Positions 19,624 to 29,066 of a stretch of 64,000 nucleotides of DNA are shown here, piece after piece (position 1 is the stretch's first letter; every line of letters starts with the position of its first letter). Source of the DNA: Chryseobacterium sp. LAM-KRS1 (lineage in GTDB: Bacteria; Bacteroidota; Bacteroidia; Flavobacteriales; Weeksellaceae); the NCBI RefSeq assembly GCF_013184525.1, contig NZ_JAAOIZ010000002.1, positions 434,001 to 498,000 of the forward strand, written 5' to 3'. The position numbers and the translations under genes were made by a program. The notes beneath the pieces are model-generated. The model was not told the origin of the DNA, ran no database searches, and saw nothing but the letters and a program-made list of their open reading frames with translations.

Positions 19624-19904
19624 TGAATAAAAATTTCAACATACGGGAAAGGGACCGGATTATCGAGATGGCCTGGGAAGACCGTACTCCATTTGAAGCT
19701 ATAGCATTTCAGTTTGGGATCAGAGAATCTGAAGTGATTGAAATAATGCGTGCTGAATTAAAAGAATCGAGTTTTAAACTTTGGAGAACAAGGGTGAATT
19801 CCGGCGTGAGTCAAAAACATTTAAAAAAGCGAAATGAAGATATCATTCGCTTTAAATGCAGTAGACAAAGAACCATTAGCAACAATAAAATTTCTAAAAG
19901 ATAA
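19623..19904 (+). CDS. TIGR03643-family small protein
   Basis: 93 aa, with core INIRERDRIIEMAWEDRTPFEAI-like helices, then GIRESEVIEIMR and a basic tail. The family is a short helix-turn-helix-like protein of unknown role that repeatedly sits next to cryptochrome/photolyase genes. Its ATG overlaps the photolyase-related stop (TAATG), so the two are translationally coupled. The C-terminal 20 residues are Lys/Arg-rich and may be an addition peculiar to this strain. Function unknown. Confidence 0.8.
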   Translation: MNKNFNIRERDRIIEMAWEDRTPFEAIAFQFGIRESEVIEIMRAELKESSFKLWRTRVNSGVSQKHLKKRNEDIIRFKCSRQRTISNNKISKR

Positions 19905-19914
19905 TAGAGTAATC

Positions 19915-20613
19915 ATGAAAAATATTGTCATCGTCGGATGTGGAAAAGGAATTGGACGTGCAACAGCAGAAATCCTTTCCGAACAAAATAAAATCACAGG
20001 AATTTCAAGAACAATAAATCCCGGGGTAAATCACGCTAATATAACATTCCATCAAATGGATATTCTTTCCGGAAATTTAGATGAAATTACTTTTCCTGAA
20101 GTTGTAGACGGATTGGTGTACTCTCCCGGAAGCATTAATCTTAAACCGTTTAACAGGCTTACCATAGATGAGTTCAAGAATGATTTTGAAATTAATGTGA
20201 TAGGAGCAGTGAAAGTTATTCAAAAGCTTTTACCGAATCTTAAAAAATCTGAAAGTGCCTCTATTGTACTTTTCAGTTCTGTAGCGGCAAAACTGGGAAT
20301 GCCGTTTCACTCTTCAATTGCTGCCAGCAAAAACGCTGTGGAAGGTCTTACCAAAAGTTTAGCGGCTGAATTTTCGGCGCATAAAATCAGGGTAAATGCC
20401 ATTGCTCCTTCTTTGACAGATACTGAGCTCGCCTCAAACCTCTTATCAACTCCTGAAAAAAAGGAAGCATCCGCTAAAAGGCATCCTCTGCAAAGAATTG
20501 GAAATGCCGAAGAAATTGCGGAAATGACAGCTTTTTTAATTTCCGATAAATCTTCCTGGATTACGGGCCAGATTTTTGGAATCGACGGTGGAATGGGAAG
20601 TGTGAAACTTTAA
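19915..20613 (+). CDS. SDR-family oxidoreductase
   Basis: The start at 19915 (MKNIVIVGCGKGIG) puts the dinucleotide-binding motif GCGKGIG at the N-terminus and gives 232 aa, the usual classical-SDR length; a start at 19834 would run into the preceding gene. The classical Ser-Tyr-Lys set appears altered: around the Ser (LFSSVAA) the expected YxxxK is SIAASKN, so the catalytic Tyr appears replaced while the Lys remains. The C-terminus has WITGQIFGIDGG. It follows the TIGR03643 gene by 10 bp in the photolyase-type operon. The substrate is unknown and the missing Tyr makes normal activity doubtful. Confidence 0.85.
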   Translation: MKNIVIVGCGKGIGRATAEILSEQNKITGISRTINPGVNHANITFHQMDILSGNLDEITFPEVVDGLVYSPGSINLKPFNRLTIDEFKNDFEINVIGAVKVIQKLLPNLKKSESASIVLFSSVAAKLGMPFHSSIAASKNAVEGLTKSLAAEFSAHKIRVNAIAPSLTDTELASNLLSTPEKKEASAKRHPLQRIGNAEEIAEMTAFLISDKSSWITGQIFGIDGGMGSVKL

Positions 20614-20636
20614 CGTAAAAAGATATATTTTTAGAT

Positions 20637-20644
20637 TAAATTTG
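20637..20644 (+). promoter_or_regulatory. -7 box five bases before the MarR start (possible leaderless mRNA)
   Basis: TAAATTTG fits TAnnTTTG. The ATG of the MarR gene begins at 20649, about where transcription would start, and no later in-frame ATG exists before the DNA-binding domain. Confidence 0.35.
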
Positions 20645-20648
20645 TGCC

Positions 20649-21296
20649 ATGAATACCGATTTTTTCATTGATTTGCTTCATCAGGTAAAAGAATTTGAAA
20701 ACTCCGAAGCTTGTAAACCTCATTCTACCACTGAGGATTTTCGTCTTTGGCTCAATGATCAGAAATACAGAAAAGAAAGCCCTACAAAGCTTTTTAAAAA
20801 TGAAGAGCATCAGGTTGCTTTTACCGAAAATGAAATCTGCAAACAGGTTCTGCTTTTGGCAAGATATTCCAAGCAACTTATTAGAAAAGGACTTAATGAC
20901 TTTCCTGAATTAGCCAATGAAGAATTCACCTATCTGTATAGACTGAAAGATGAACCAAACCTGACTAAAATTCAGCTCATTGAAAGAAACGGACATGAGA
21001 AACAGACGGGGACTCAAATTATCAAGCGTTTATTGGAATACGGTTTAATTGAAGAAAAAAACGACAGCGAAGACAAAAGAAGCAAACGTCTGAACATCAC
21101 TAAAAAAGGAGAAGATTATTTCCACCGTTCTGTTAAAAAAGTAAATATCACTTCAAGAATTCTTGCCGGGAAGCTTGAAAATAATGAAAAAAATGAGTTT
21201 CTGGAATTACTCAGAAAGCTTAATGATTTTCATTCTAATCTTTACTTTCAATATAAAAATTCTAACATTGACGAGATTACTGAAGCATTCGACTAG
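20649..21296 (+). CDS. MarR-type winged-helix regulator, light-locus paralogue A
   Basis: 215 aa with a MarR winged helix in the C-terminal two thirds: FTYLYRLKDEPNLTKIQLIE, then GTQIIKRLLEYGLIEE as recognition helix, and the wing DKRSKRLNITKKG. It has an N-terminal extension of about 80 residues not usual for MarR. It is clearly homologous to the proteins at 42684-43358 and 49790-50446 (shared DKRSK wing, and a conserved tail of the AGKLENNEKNEFLELLRKL type). It lies 35 bp after the SDR gene and probably controls the ribA/photolyase-type locus. The inducing signal is unknown. Confidence 0.87.
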   Translation: MNTDFFIDLLHQVKEFENSEACKPHSTTEDFRLWLNDQKYRKESPTKLFKNEEHQVAFTENEICKQVLLLARYSKQLIRKGLNDFPELANEEFTYLYRLKDEPNLTKIQLIERNGHEKQTGTQIIKRLLEYGLIEEKNDSEDKRSKRLNITKKGEDYFHRSVKKVNITSRILAGKLENNEKNEFLELLRKLNDFHSNLYFQYKNSNIDEITEAFD

Positions 21297-21498
21297 ATCC
21301 AGAATTACGTGAAGTTTAAACCATGATCTCCTTAAATCGCCTATTCCCGGACCGACACCGGTTATAAAGGCTAAAAATTGACGAATAAGGCTAAACCACC
21401 AAATAAAGATTCCACTCTTCAAGGTTGCTTTTTTGTTTCTTTAAATGAGATCTTTTTCTCAATTTTCCTATCTTTAAATTTTCAAGTAAGAATTTTCT

Positions 21499-23058
21499 AT
21501 GAGCAAGCCTTCTGATCCTAATGCAGAAATGATGAAACGCCTGCAGGATATGCAGAAAGAACAGCTTATCATTGCCCGTTTAGCCAAAGACTTCTCTACC
21601 GTTTTAAACAAAAAACAACTTCTTTCTGTTCTCAATACCTCTTTCAAAACTGAACTGGGCTTTAATGATTGTATGATCATCAGGGATTACAGAGGGACTA
21701 TTGAAATGCTCATCAGTGGGATTGAAAATCAAAATTACACTATAGATCATGCACTTGATACGTATTTAAAAAAATGCCTTGATTCCGCGGAACCCCTGTT
21801 TTTTGATCTTAAAGAATTGTCATCACTTCCTTCCTGTTTTACCGAAGTTAGAAATTCGGGAATGCGAATGGCTGTGGGATTAGGTTTGCCTGCTGTTAAT
21901 GAAAATAAAAATGTGCTTTTCCTTTTCTACAGAAATTTTATCTCAAGAGATGCTATTCCGGAAAGAATTTTAAACAGCGTTTCTACCCAGGTTTCCATTA
22001 CTCTTCATAATATTGATGTTCAGGAACAATTGAAAGCGTTTCAGGGAAATATCCAGAACTTTCCTAAAGAAACTGAAGAAGAAAAGAAAAGTGAGTATGG
22101 TTTCCATGGAATTGTGGGACAAAGTGAAGTAATGCAGACTATTTTTGAACAGATCTCACAGGTAGCTCCATCACAATCCAATGTCATCATCTTTGGAGAA
22201 ACGGGTACAGGAAAGGAGCTTATAGCAAAGGCTATTCATGAACTTTCAGAATTTTCGGGAAAGAAGATGGTCAGGATAAACTGTGCGGCCATTCCTGCCA
22301 ATCTGATAGAATCCGAACTTTTCGGGCACGAAAAAGGAAGCTTTACCGGAGCAACCGAACAGCGGAAAGGAAAGTTTGAACAGGCGCACAACAGCACCAT
22401 TTTTCTGGATGAAATAGGTGAACTTCCCCTGGAATTGCAAGCCAGACTTCTGAGGGTTCTTCAGGAAAAAGAAATCGAAAGGATCGGGGGAAACAAAAGA
22501 ATAAAAGTGAATGTAAGGATCATTACGGCCACCAACAGGAATCTTGAAAAAGAAGTCGCGGAAGGACGGTTCAGAAGTGATCTTTTTTACAGGCTGAATG
22601 TATTTCCTATCCATCTTCCTGCCTTGCGGGAAAGAAAAGAGGATATTCCTTTACTGGCAAACTACTTCCTTGAGAAACTCTATTCTAAGACAGGCAAAAA
22701 GATTACCGGTTTTTCTCAGAACGTGGCAAAAATGATGATCGCCAATCCATGGCTCGGTAATATCCGTGAACTGGAAAATATGGTTGAAAGAAGCATGCTG
22801 ACGGCAAAAGGAAATATGATCAGGGAAATGGATTTTCCGAAAGTTATTAACTCTCCAAATATGGATCAGGATTTCCGGATCAAAACGCTCCAGGAATTCG
22901 AAAAGGAATATATTCTAAAAATAATCAAAAAATGTAACGGCCGTATTTTTGGTGAAACAGGTGCTGCAAAGCTGCTGGGATTACCGCCAACCACCCTGAT
23001 TTCCAAAATGCAGAAACTCGGAATAGAAAAAAAACACTATTTCAAGGGATCTGAATAA
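21499..23058 (+). CDS. Sigma-54-dependent transcriptional activator with GAF domain
   Basis: 519 aa. An N-terminal GAF-like sensor (about 20-185) is followed by an AAA+ domain: Walker A GETGTGKE, the sigma-54 contact loop as GSFTGA (canonical GAFTGA), Walker [11 protein letters not shown], and an Arg-finger region. The C-terminus is a Fis-type helix-turn-helix ([24 protein letters not shown]). It activates RNA polymerase carrying sigma-54. No receiver domain, so a small-molecule or redox ligand of the GAF domain is likely. Its 3' end overlaps the convergent TMEM175-like gene by 22 bp. Targets are not evident. Confidence 0.92.
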   Translation: MSKPSDPNAEMMKRLQDMQKEQLIIARLAKDFSTVLNKKQLLSVLNTSFKTELGFNDCMIIRDYRGTIEMLISGIENQNYTIDHALDTYLKKCLDSAEPLFFDLKELSSLPSCFTEVRNSGMRMAVGLGLPAVNENKNVLFLFYRNFISRDAIPERILNSVSTQVSITLHNIDVQEQLKAFQGNIQNFPKETEEEKKSEYGFHGIVGQSEVMQTIFEQISQVAPSQSNVIIFGETGTGKELIAKAIHELSEFSGKKMVRINCAAIPANLIESELFGHEKGSFTGATEQRKGKFEQAHNSTIFLDEIGELPLELQARLLRVLQEKEIERIGGNKRIKVNVRIITATNRNLEKEVAEGRFRSDLFYRLNVFPIHLPALRERKEDIPLLANYFLEKLYSKTGKKITGFSQNVAKMMIANPWLGNIRELENMVERSMLTAKGNMIREMDFPKVINSPNMDQDFRIKTLQEFEKEYILKIIKKCNGRIFGETGAAKLLGLPPTTLISKMQKLGIEKKHYFKGSE

Positions 23059-23678
23059 TGTTTGTCAAGCTCCATTTCTATTTTCCCGGAAGACAAAGCC
23101 CAGAAAATCCAAAGGCCTAAAATGATCAGCAGCGACAAGACCGGGATCCAGAACGACAGGATTAATGCAATCACATAAATCGGAAGCCCGTAAAGGTAAT
23201 TATTATGGATCTTTTTTATAGCAGCATCGGTAATACCGGGACGCAAAAGTTTTTTATTCCGGGTGGCCAGAAACCATAATAAATTGTAAGCAAGATTGAT
23301 CAGAACAAAAATACCGGTATAGAGTGCCACAACAACAGAGGAAGCTTCACCGTCAAAATACCTTGCCAGCAAAGCGGTAGGATAAGAAACTGCTGAAACC
23401 AGAAAAAGGATCAGTCCATTCGCAAACATAATTGCGGAATTCCGACTATAGATCTGTTTGAAGATCTTATGATGGTTTACCCACATGATGAAAATGCTGA
23501 AAAATGAAAGGATAAATGCCAGAAATGCCGGCCATTGATTCTTCAGAAAGACCAGCAGATCATTCCCGTTCTGTATTGCATGCTCTTCAGGGAAATGAAG
23601 GTCCAATACCAAAAGCGTAACAGCTATTGCAAAGACGCCATCACTGAATCCTTCTATTCTGAGTGTTTCTTTTTCCAT
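23037..23678 (-). CDS. TMEM175/DUF1211-family membrane protein (putative K+ channel)
   Basis: 213 aa, six predicted membrane segments. The N-terminal motif [21 protein letters not shown] is the family signature (FSDG...T/S...L), which lines the pore in TMEM175 channels. Bacterial members form potassium-permeable tetramers. It overlaps the convergent sigma-54 activator by 22 bp at the 3' ends and stands alone on its strand, about 125 bp upstream of the NtrC-type regulator's stop. Start chosen at the first Met, just before the signature. Confidence 0.88.
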   Translation of the reverse strand: MEKETLRIEGFSDGVFAIAVTLLVLDLHFPEEHAIQNGNDLLVFLKNQWPAFLAFILSFFSIFIMWVNHHKIFKQIYSRNSAIMFANGLILFLVSAVSYPTALLARYFDGEASSVVVALYTGIFVLINLAYNLLWFLATRNKKLLRPGITDAAIKKIHNNYLYGLPIYVIALILSFWIPVLSLLIILGLWIFWALSSGKIEMELDKHYSDPLK

Positions 23679-23805
23679 AATTACCTGATTGATTTATTAT
23701 TTGATATTCTGCGTAAAGGCATAATGATTTTGTCCTCAAATTATTTGAAGAATTATGATTAAAAAAATGAATGAAAATATAGTCTCCGGTTAGCTTTGCC
23801 CGTGA

Positions 23806-25158
23806 TTATTTATAGCCTTTGTCAATTCCTAATTTTTTCATTTTGGAATATAAAGTCTGAGCTTGTATTTTCAGCAGCTCTGCAGCACCGCCAGGTCCGG
23901 AAACTTTTCCGTTGGAATTCTGAAGCGCACTCATAATATGATCTCTTTCCATATCTTCCAATGATTTTAGCTGGCCTGGCATTTCAGAAGATTTTTCAAT
24001 GATTTTGGGCAGATCAAAGCTTTCTATTTCTGCGGTTTTGGCCAACAGAACACTTCGTTCGATCAAATGCTCCAGCTCACGAATGTTTCCCGGCCAGTGA
24101 TAATTCAGCAACTGTTCTAATGCTTTTTCACTGATAGAAGTGATATTTCTTCTCGAAGCAGCGGCATATTTATTCAGGAAAAAATGGGCCAGCAATACGA
24201 TATCTTCCTTTCTTTCTCTCAGCGAAGGCAGTTCAATAGGGAAAACATTCAAACGGTAATACAGATCCAGCCTGAATCTTCCTTCCGCCACTTCTTTTTC
24301 CAGGGAGCGGTTGGTCGCTGCAACAATTCTTACATTTACTTTAACTGTATTATTTCCACCTAGCCGTTCAATTTCCTTTTCCTGTAAAACTCTCAGTAAT
24401 TTAACCTGTGAATCCAGTGGCAGTTCCCCTATTTCATCCAGAAAGACGGTTCCTCCGTTGGCCTGCTCAAACTTTCCGATCCTTAATGTATTGGCTCCGG
24501 TAAAGCTTCCTTTTTCATGTCCGAAGAGCTCGGATTCGATAAGCGCATGCGGCAGTGCGGCACAGTTGACTACAACAATAGGATGAGCGCTGCGGTCTGA
24601 AAGCTCATGAACGGAATGAGCCACTTTTTCCTTACCCGTTCCGCTTTCCCCGACCACCAGAACAGAGGTATCTGTAGGAGCGACTATTCTTATTTTTTCA
24701 ACAACATCCTGAAGTACCTTGCTTTTCCCGATAATTCCTTCAATCACTTCACGATTTCCGTTATCTGTGCACAGTTCACAGCCTCTTTCCATATCATAAC
24801 GGTATCTGGCAATGTCAAGCATAACAATCATATCACGCTCCCGGAAAGGTTTTACCATAAATCCGTAGGGCTGCGTTTCTTTCACTGCTTCCAGGGTAGA
24901 CTGGTTGGTATTGGCTGAAATATAAAGAAAAGGCAGATTCATTTCACGCAGTTCCCAGGCAAGATCGATTCCTGTGAGATCTCCCTTTAAGATGATATCA
25001 AGAAGTACCCAATCCGGCTTGCTGTCTGCAATCAGTTTTCTGGCCTGAACCACCGAAGATGCGATTCCTGTGATCTGGTAACCGGCTTTCATCAGCATCA
25101 GCTTCAGATCATTGGCTACAATAAATTCATCTTCTACAATTAATATTTTTTCTTTCAT
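23806..25158 (-). CDS. NtrC-type response regulator (REC, AAA+, Fis HTH)
   Basis: 450 aa. The receiver domain has ED at 9-10, phospho-acceptor Asp54 and Lys103 (MVKPF). The AAA+ domain has Walker A GESGTGKE (about 170-177), GSFTGA (about 217-222), Walker [11 protein letters not shown] and a Fis-type helix-turn-helix at the C-terminus. It should activate sigma-54 promoters when phosphorylated. The partner is very probably the kinase encoded 12 bp upstream. The shared GSFTGA loop and similar AAA+ core suggest it and the 21499 activator are related paralogues. Confidence 0.94.
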   Translation of the reverse strand: MKEKILIVEDEFIVANDLKLMLMKAGYQITGIASSVVQARKLIADSKPDWVLLDIILKGDLTGIDLAWELREMNLPFLYISANTNQSTLEAVKETQPYGFMVKPFRERDMIVMLDIARYRYDMERGCELCTDNGNREVIEGIIGKSKVLQDVVEKIRIVAPTDTSVLVVGESGTGKEKVAHSVHELSDRSAHPIVVVNCAALPHALIESELFGHEKGSFTGANTLRIGKFEQANGGTVFLDEIGELPLDSQVKLLRVLQEKEIERLGGNNTVKVNVRIVAATNRSLEKEVAEGRFRLDLYYRLNVFPIELPSLRERKEDIVLLAHFFLNKYAAASRRNITSISEKALEQLLNYHWPGNIRELEHLIERSVLLAKTAEIESFDLPKIIEKSSEMPGQLKSLEDMERDHIMSALQNSNGKVSGPGGAAELLKIQAQTLYSKMKKLGIDKGYK

Positions 25159-25170
25159 GATAGTCAGCCT

Positions 25171-27438
25171 TTAGTTGGAAGGAGTTATTTCTGTATTTCT
25201 TCTGAATGTAATTGTAATTTTTAATCCACTTTTATTTTCGAGATGGAAGGTCCCGTCTAACTGGTCAGTAAGCCCCCGCATCAGGTTCATTCCCAGAGAT
25301 TCCGTTTCTTCAATATTGAAATCATTGGGAAGCCCTACTCCATTATCTGATATAATCAGTTCACAAAGATGGTCACCCGTATTTTTGAATGAGACGGAAA
25401 CTTCACCTTTCCGGTCATCCGGAAACGCATATTTTACCGTATTATTGACTGCTTCATTAACAATTAATCCCATAGGAACCGCCTGGGCGACGTCAAGTAA
25501 CACTTTATCAGTATCCACTGTGAAATTAATTTTTTTGTCATACGAATAACATTCTTTGATATAAGTGATCAACTCATAAATATACCATGACATATCAATC
25601 ATCGAAAGATTATCGGACTGATAAAGTTTCTGATGGATAATGGACATAGCATGCATTCTGTGCTGGCTGTTCTGGATGGCCATCAGGGCATCTTCATTAT
25701 CCAGGTAAGCAGACTGCGTATTCAGCAGGCTGATCACAATCTGCAGATTGTTTTTGACCCTGTGATGGATCTCTTTTAAGAGCCATTCTTTTTCGGCAAG
25801 TAATTTTTTCAGCTGTTCGTTCTGTTCATCAATCTGCTTACGTTTCAGTTCCAGGTTTTTATTGGCATTGCTTTTTAATCTTGAACGATTATACAGCAAA
25901 GCAGCAAAAAGGATCAGTGCCAGAATACTTCCAATGAAAACATATCTGATAAAGGTATCATTCGCAATCTTAATATCCTGCAGTTTTGCTTTCTGGGTCA
26001 GCAGCTGAATGTTTTTATCTTTCTGTTCTGTCTCAAACTGAATTTTAAGGCTGTTGATCTGCTTGCTTTTTTCGCCGTTAAAAACAGAATCGGAAAGTTT
26101 TTTGTACAGCTGATAATGCTGTATGGCATCCAGGTATTTTCCCTGTACAGAATCTGCTTTGAACCACATTAAATGGTTTTCCGAACGAAGCATATCATTT
26201 CCGTTATTTTTAGCTATCGAATCAAAAAGCCTCGCTTCGCGGTACATTTTATCAAAGTTCCGGGTCTGGTAATGATAAAAAACAAAGCTTCGCAGCAATG
26301 AAGCCTGCTGATTGTTCTTTTCTGCATTTTCACCGTAATAGGCGACCAGTTTTTTGTAGTAGGCTTCGGCTTTATTAAACTGCTTTAAAATAGTATAGGT
26401 GCTGAACAGGATATAGTTTTCTGACATTTCAAAATCCTGGTCTACGATTGGGTAACGTTCTCTATATTCTTCTATCATGGTAATAGACTGCTTAAACTTT
26501 TTCTGCCTGATCAGCATCGTAGAAATATTATTGGCAACGGTTCTGATGTAGCTGTTATCTTTATTTTTTTTAGCAGTAGCTAAGGATTTTTCCCAATATC
26601 TCATAGCATCGTCGTTCTGGTGAAGATAGTAATACACCATTCCGATATTGCTGTAAATAGAACACATCTGCAAAGAATAATCATTCACACTTTCGGCTGT
26701 TTTTTCTGCCAGAAGACCATAACGGAGCGCTTCCCCATAATCCGCCTTCTGAATTTCAACCTGGGAAATAAGATTGTACACACTTTGTAATTCTCTGAAT
26801 TTCACCGACTGATAAACAGAAAGGGAATGCCTGAGCAAACCGAGCGCTTTATCAGGATTTTCTTTGATATAATATAGTTCTCCAAGATCTTTTAAGACGC
26901 CTGCCTGATTCAGTTTTGATCCTGAATTTTTAAAAAGTTCCAATGCTTTTTCTTTCAGTTTAATTTTAGTATCAAAATACTCGGGTTTATTGTCATACAT
27001 ATACGATAATTCGTTGTATGCCTCTCCGGCCTGTTCCTTTAATTGATGGGTTTCAAAATAAGCAAGTGCTTCTTTCATTTTGGATAAAGCAATGTTTTTA
27101 CTGCCTCTTTCTTTATCTAGTTTAGCATCCAGAAATATGAGCTTTCCGGCAGACATCGGATCTCCGGATTTTATATTCAGTGCTTTTGCCTGTCTGTTCA
27201 GAATAGCGGCACTGTCGAGATCAGCCTTCAACTCTCCTTTTTTACTAATATAATAGTTACTCAGCCGCAACAATAAAGCGGTTTTCTGAGCAGTATTGGG
27301 GGAAGAGGAAATCTGTTTTCTCAACAGTGCAGGATTTTCTTGGATTTGTGCTTTTATACTCCATGAAAACATAAAAACCAATGAAAAATATACTACTTTA
27401 AATAGATTTTTAGATAAAAAATAAAGCCTGAAATTCAT
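25171..27438 (-). CDS. TPR sensor histidine kinase (HisKA_2 type)
   Basis: 755 aa. A signal peptide or anchor lies at about 10-30, then an extracytoplasmic array of TPR-like helices (about 50-450), one membrane segment (about 498-517), a coiled-coil linker, and a kinase core with EIHHRVKNNLQIVISLL (His about 558) typical of HisKA_2/HWE-like kinases. The HATPase region has NEAVNNTVKYAFP and DNGVGLP. It senses something outside the membrane, perhaps a peptide or envelope stress through its TPRs, and should phosphorylate the NtrC-type regulator next door. It ends a long same-strand gene string of stress-type functions and starts 45 bp after yoaK. Confidence 0.93.
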   Translation of the reverse strand: MNFRLYFLSKNLFKVVYFSLVFMFSWSIKAQIQENPALLRKQISSSPNTAQKTALLLRLSNYYISKKGELKADLDSAAILNRQAKALNIKSGDPMSAGKLIFLDAKLDKERGSKNIALSKMKEALAYFETHQLKEQAGEAYNELSYMYDNKPEYFDTKIKLKEKALELFKNSGSKLNQAGVLKDLGELYYIKENPDKALGLLRHSLSVYQSVKFRELQSVYNLISQVEIQKADYGEALRYGLLAEKTAESVNDYSLQMCSIYSNIGMVYYYLHQNDDAMRYWEKSLATAKKNKDNSYIRTVANNISTMLIRQKKFKQSITMIEEYRERYPIVDQDFEMSENYILFSTYTILKQFNKAEAYYKKLVAYYGENAEKNNQQASLLRSFVFYHYQTRNFDKMYREARLFDSIAKNNGNDMLRSENHLMWFKADSVQGKYLDAIQHYQLYKKLSDSVFNGEKSKQINSLKIQFETEQKDKNIQLLTQKAKLQDIKIANDTFIRYVFIGSILALILFAALLYNRSRLKSNANKNLELKRKQIDEQNEQLKKLLAEKEWLLKEIHHRVKNNLQIVISLLNTQSAYLDNEDALMAIQNSQHRMHAMSIIHQKLYQSDNLSMIDMSWYIYELITYIKECYSYDKKINFTVDTDKVLLDVAQAVPMGLIVNEAVNNTVKYAFPDDRKGEVSVSFKNTGDHLCELIISDNGVGLPNDFNIEETESLGMNLMRGLTDQLDGTFHLENKSGLKITITFRRNTEITPSN

Positions 27439-27483
27439 TTTTTAAAGGTAATATTTTATACCGTATTTTGCCATAGTCCCGTA

Positions 27484-28149
27484 CTAGTTTTTACGGTGAT
27501 AAAAATAGCAGATGATCATGGCCAGCCCCGGTAAAATCAATGTTTCGAGTCCAAATTGTTTTCCCGCATATGCCCCTAAAAAACAGCCTATCAGAAATCC
27601 AAGTATGGTAACCAACTGCTTCTTCAGGCTTGCCCAGGCTTCAGGGTGTTGAAAGCCACTTGACAGAAGCGTTCCAAAATCCAGGGAAGCCTGGGTTACA
27701 TTTCCTGTCATCATGGTAGTAGGACCATGAGTTTCCTTTGCATAGAGTTTCCCGAAAGCATTCTGAAGCCCCATCGCAAAAACGGTCATCATAGCCACAG
27801 TATACATCATAACTTCTGAAAACGTTCCGTAGTAACTGAGAACGGCAACAATAATTCCGGCTAAAAAAAGCAATGTTCCTTCCCAGAATAACAGCGTGTA
27901 ATGATTGATAACTTTCCCGGCAATCTTCCCTCCTGCCATAACCGCGAGAATAAAGACCGGAAAAGTAAGCAGCTTTACCCAGGCATGAATATCCGATCCC
28001 TTCACAAACTGATAGGCAAATACAATAAAGTTCCCTGTAACATGTGCCGAAAAAAGGGCATCTGCCGCTACAAATGTCACAGTATCACAGTATCCGGCAA
28101 TCATGGTTAACAATAAGGTGACAAAGCCGATATTATGTTTTACTTCCAT
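27484..28149 (-). CDS. YoaK/DUF1275 family membrane protein
   Basis: 221 aa with six or so membrane segments. The opening IGFVTLLLTMIAGYCDTVTF and SAHVTGNFIVF are the family signature. Members are often annotated as putative transporters, but the function is not established. It follows dps by 4 bp in the stress-type gene string and precedes the TPR kinase. Confidence 0.86.
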   Translation of the reverse strand: MEVKHNIGFVTLLLTMIAGYCDTVTFVAADALFSAHVTGNFIVFAYQFVKGSDIHAWVKLLTFPVFILAVMAGGKIAGKVINHYTLLFWEGTLLFLAGIIVAVLSYYGTFSEVMMYTVAMMTVFAMGLQNAFGKLYAKETHGPTTMMTGNVTQASLDFGTLLSSGFQHPEAWASLKKQLVTILGFLIGCFLGAYAGKQFGLETLILPGLAMIICYFYHRKN

Positions 28150-28153
28150 TTTC

Positions 28154-28627
28154 CTATTTTAAATGTGAACGGAGCATCCAGGCCATTTTCTCATGGGTTT
28201 CCAGTAATCCTGTAATGTAGTCGCTTGTCCCTGAATCACGGAATTCCACAGCGAAGTTTTCAATATTTTCACGAAGATGAATGATGATACTTTCGTGGTC
28301 GGAAAGAAGCGCTCTGATGTAAATCAGGCTGTCGTTCGATTCAAGATGGTGCTCAGACAAATGGGTTAATTCAAGATATTCCCTTAAAGTAGCCGGTGCA
28401 TAATGTCCCAGCGTCCTGATTCTTTCAGCCAGATCATCAATGATGTCGTCCAGCTGCCCGTATTGTGCTTCAAAAAACAGGTGTTTATTGTAAAAATCCG
28501 GTCCTTCGACATTCCAATGTGCTTTTCTAGTTTTGGTATACAATACAAATTCGTCTGCTAAAGTGGTAACCAGTACCTCAGCAACTTTTGCTAAATTTTC
28601 GTTTTTAATTCCGATTGAAGTTTTCAT
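28154..28627 (-). CDS. dps: Dps-family DNA-protection ferritin
   Basis: 157 aa. Ferroxidase-site residues are present: the helix with KAHWNVEG (His), then FYNKHLFFEAQYGQLDDIIDDLAERI, carrying the conserved His and the DxxxDxxxE set. Dps proteins oxidise Fe(II) with peroxide, store iron and shield DNA in a dodecamer. It lies between doxX (2 bp) and yoaK (4 bp), so it belongs to the stress operon. There is no Lys-rich N-terminal tail, so DNA binding may be weak. Confidence 0.92.
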   Translation of the reverse strand: MKTSIGIKNENLAKVAEVLVTTLADEFVLYTKTRKAHWNVEGPDFYNKHLFFEAQYGQLDDIIDDLAERIRTLGHYAPATLREYLELTHLSEHHLESNDSLIYIRALLSDHESIIIHLRENIENFAVEFRDSGTSDYITGLLETHEKMAWMLRSHLK

Positions 28628-28628
28628 T

Positions 28629-29054
28629 TTATAAAATATTTAATAAGTAATAATCAAGTGAATATCTTCCTGCACCCAATGCAAGAATCAGTAACAGGGA
28701 AAGGGTGTACATAAAAGGAACATCCCGCACTTCCAATGAATCCTTTCTATGAACCACAAAATATCCGATAGCCGTCACGCCGATTGTCGGTAAAACCGCA
28801 AGCCTAGTTCCCAATCCTAAAATAATCAGAAACGGAACTATCAGATCAGCAAATGAAGCGACTATGGCATTGAGTTGATCAGGCAATCCCAGAGGGTTTG
28901 GAATGACTTCCCTTTGCCCGTTTTCCAGTCTGAATTTCTTTAAGCCATGCACTCTGAACAATTGAATCGCAAGGAGTACCCGGAAAACCAGAAATGAAGC
29001 ATCATTGCATGGTGAGCCTAAATCCGATGAAAGGATCTGTTTTAAAATTTCCAT
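28629..29054 (-). CDS. DoxX-family membrane protein
   Basis: 141 aa, four membrane helices. VFRVLLAIQLFRVHGLKKF near the N-terminus and LIVPFLIILGLGTRLAVLP follow the DoxX pattern. Members are often linked with oxidative or sulfur stress. It sits tightly between the amidohydrolase gene (12 bp) and dps (1 bp). The detailed role is unknown. Confidence 0.84.
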   Translation of the reverse strand: MEILKQILSSDLGSPCNDASFLVFRVLLAIQLFRVHGLKKFRLENGQREVIPNPLGLPDQLNAIVASFADLIVPFLIILGLGTRLAVLPTIGVTAIGYFVVHRKDSLEVRDVPFMYTLSLLLILALGAGRYSLDYYLLNIL

Positions 29055-29066
29055 ATGTATTGATAG

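Noticed and set aside
21207-21422. Minus-strand 71-aa ORF overlapping the MarR-A tail
   Set aside because: Overlaps a well-supported gene on the other strand and shows no family motif; treated as a shadow.
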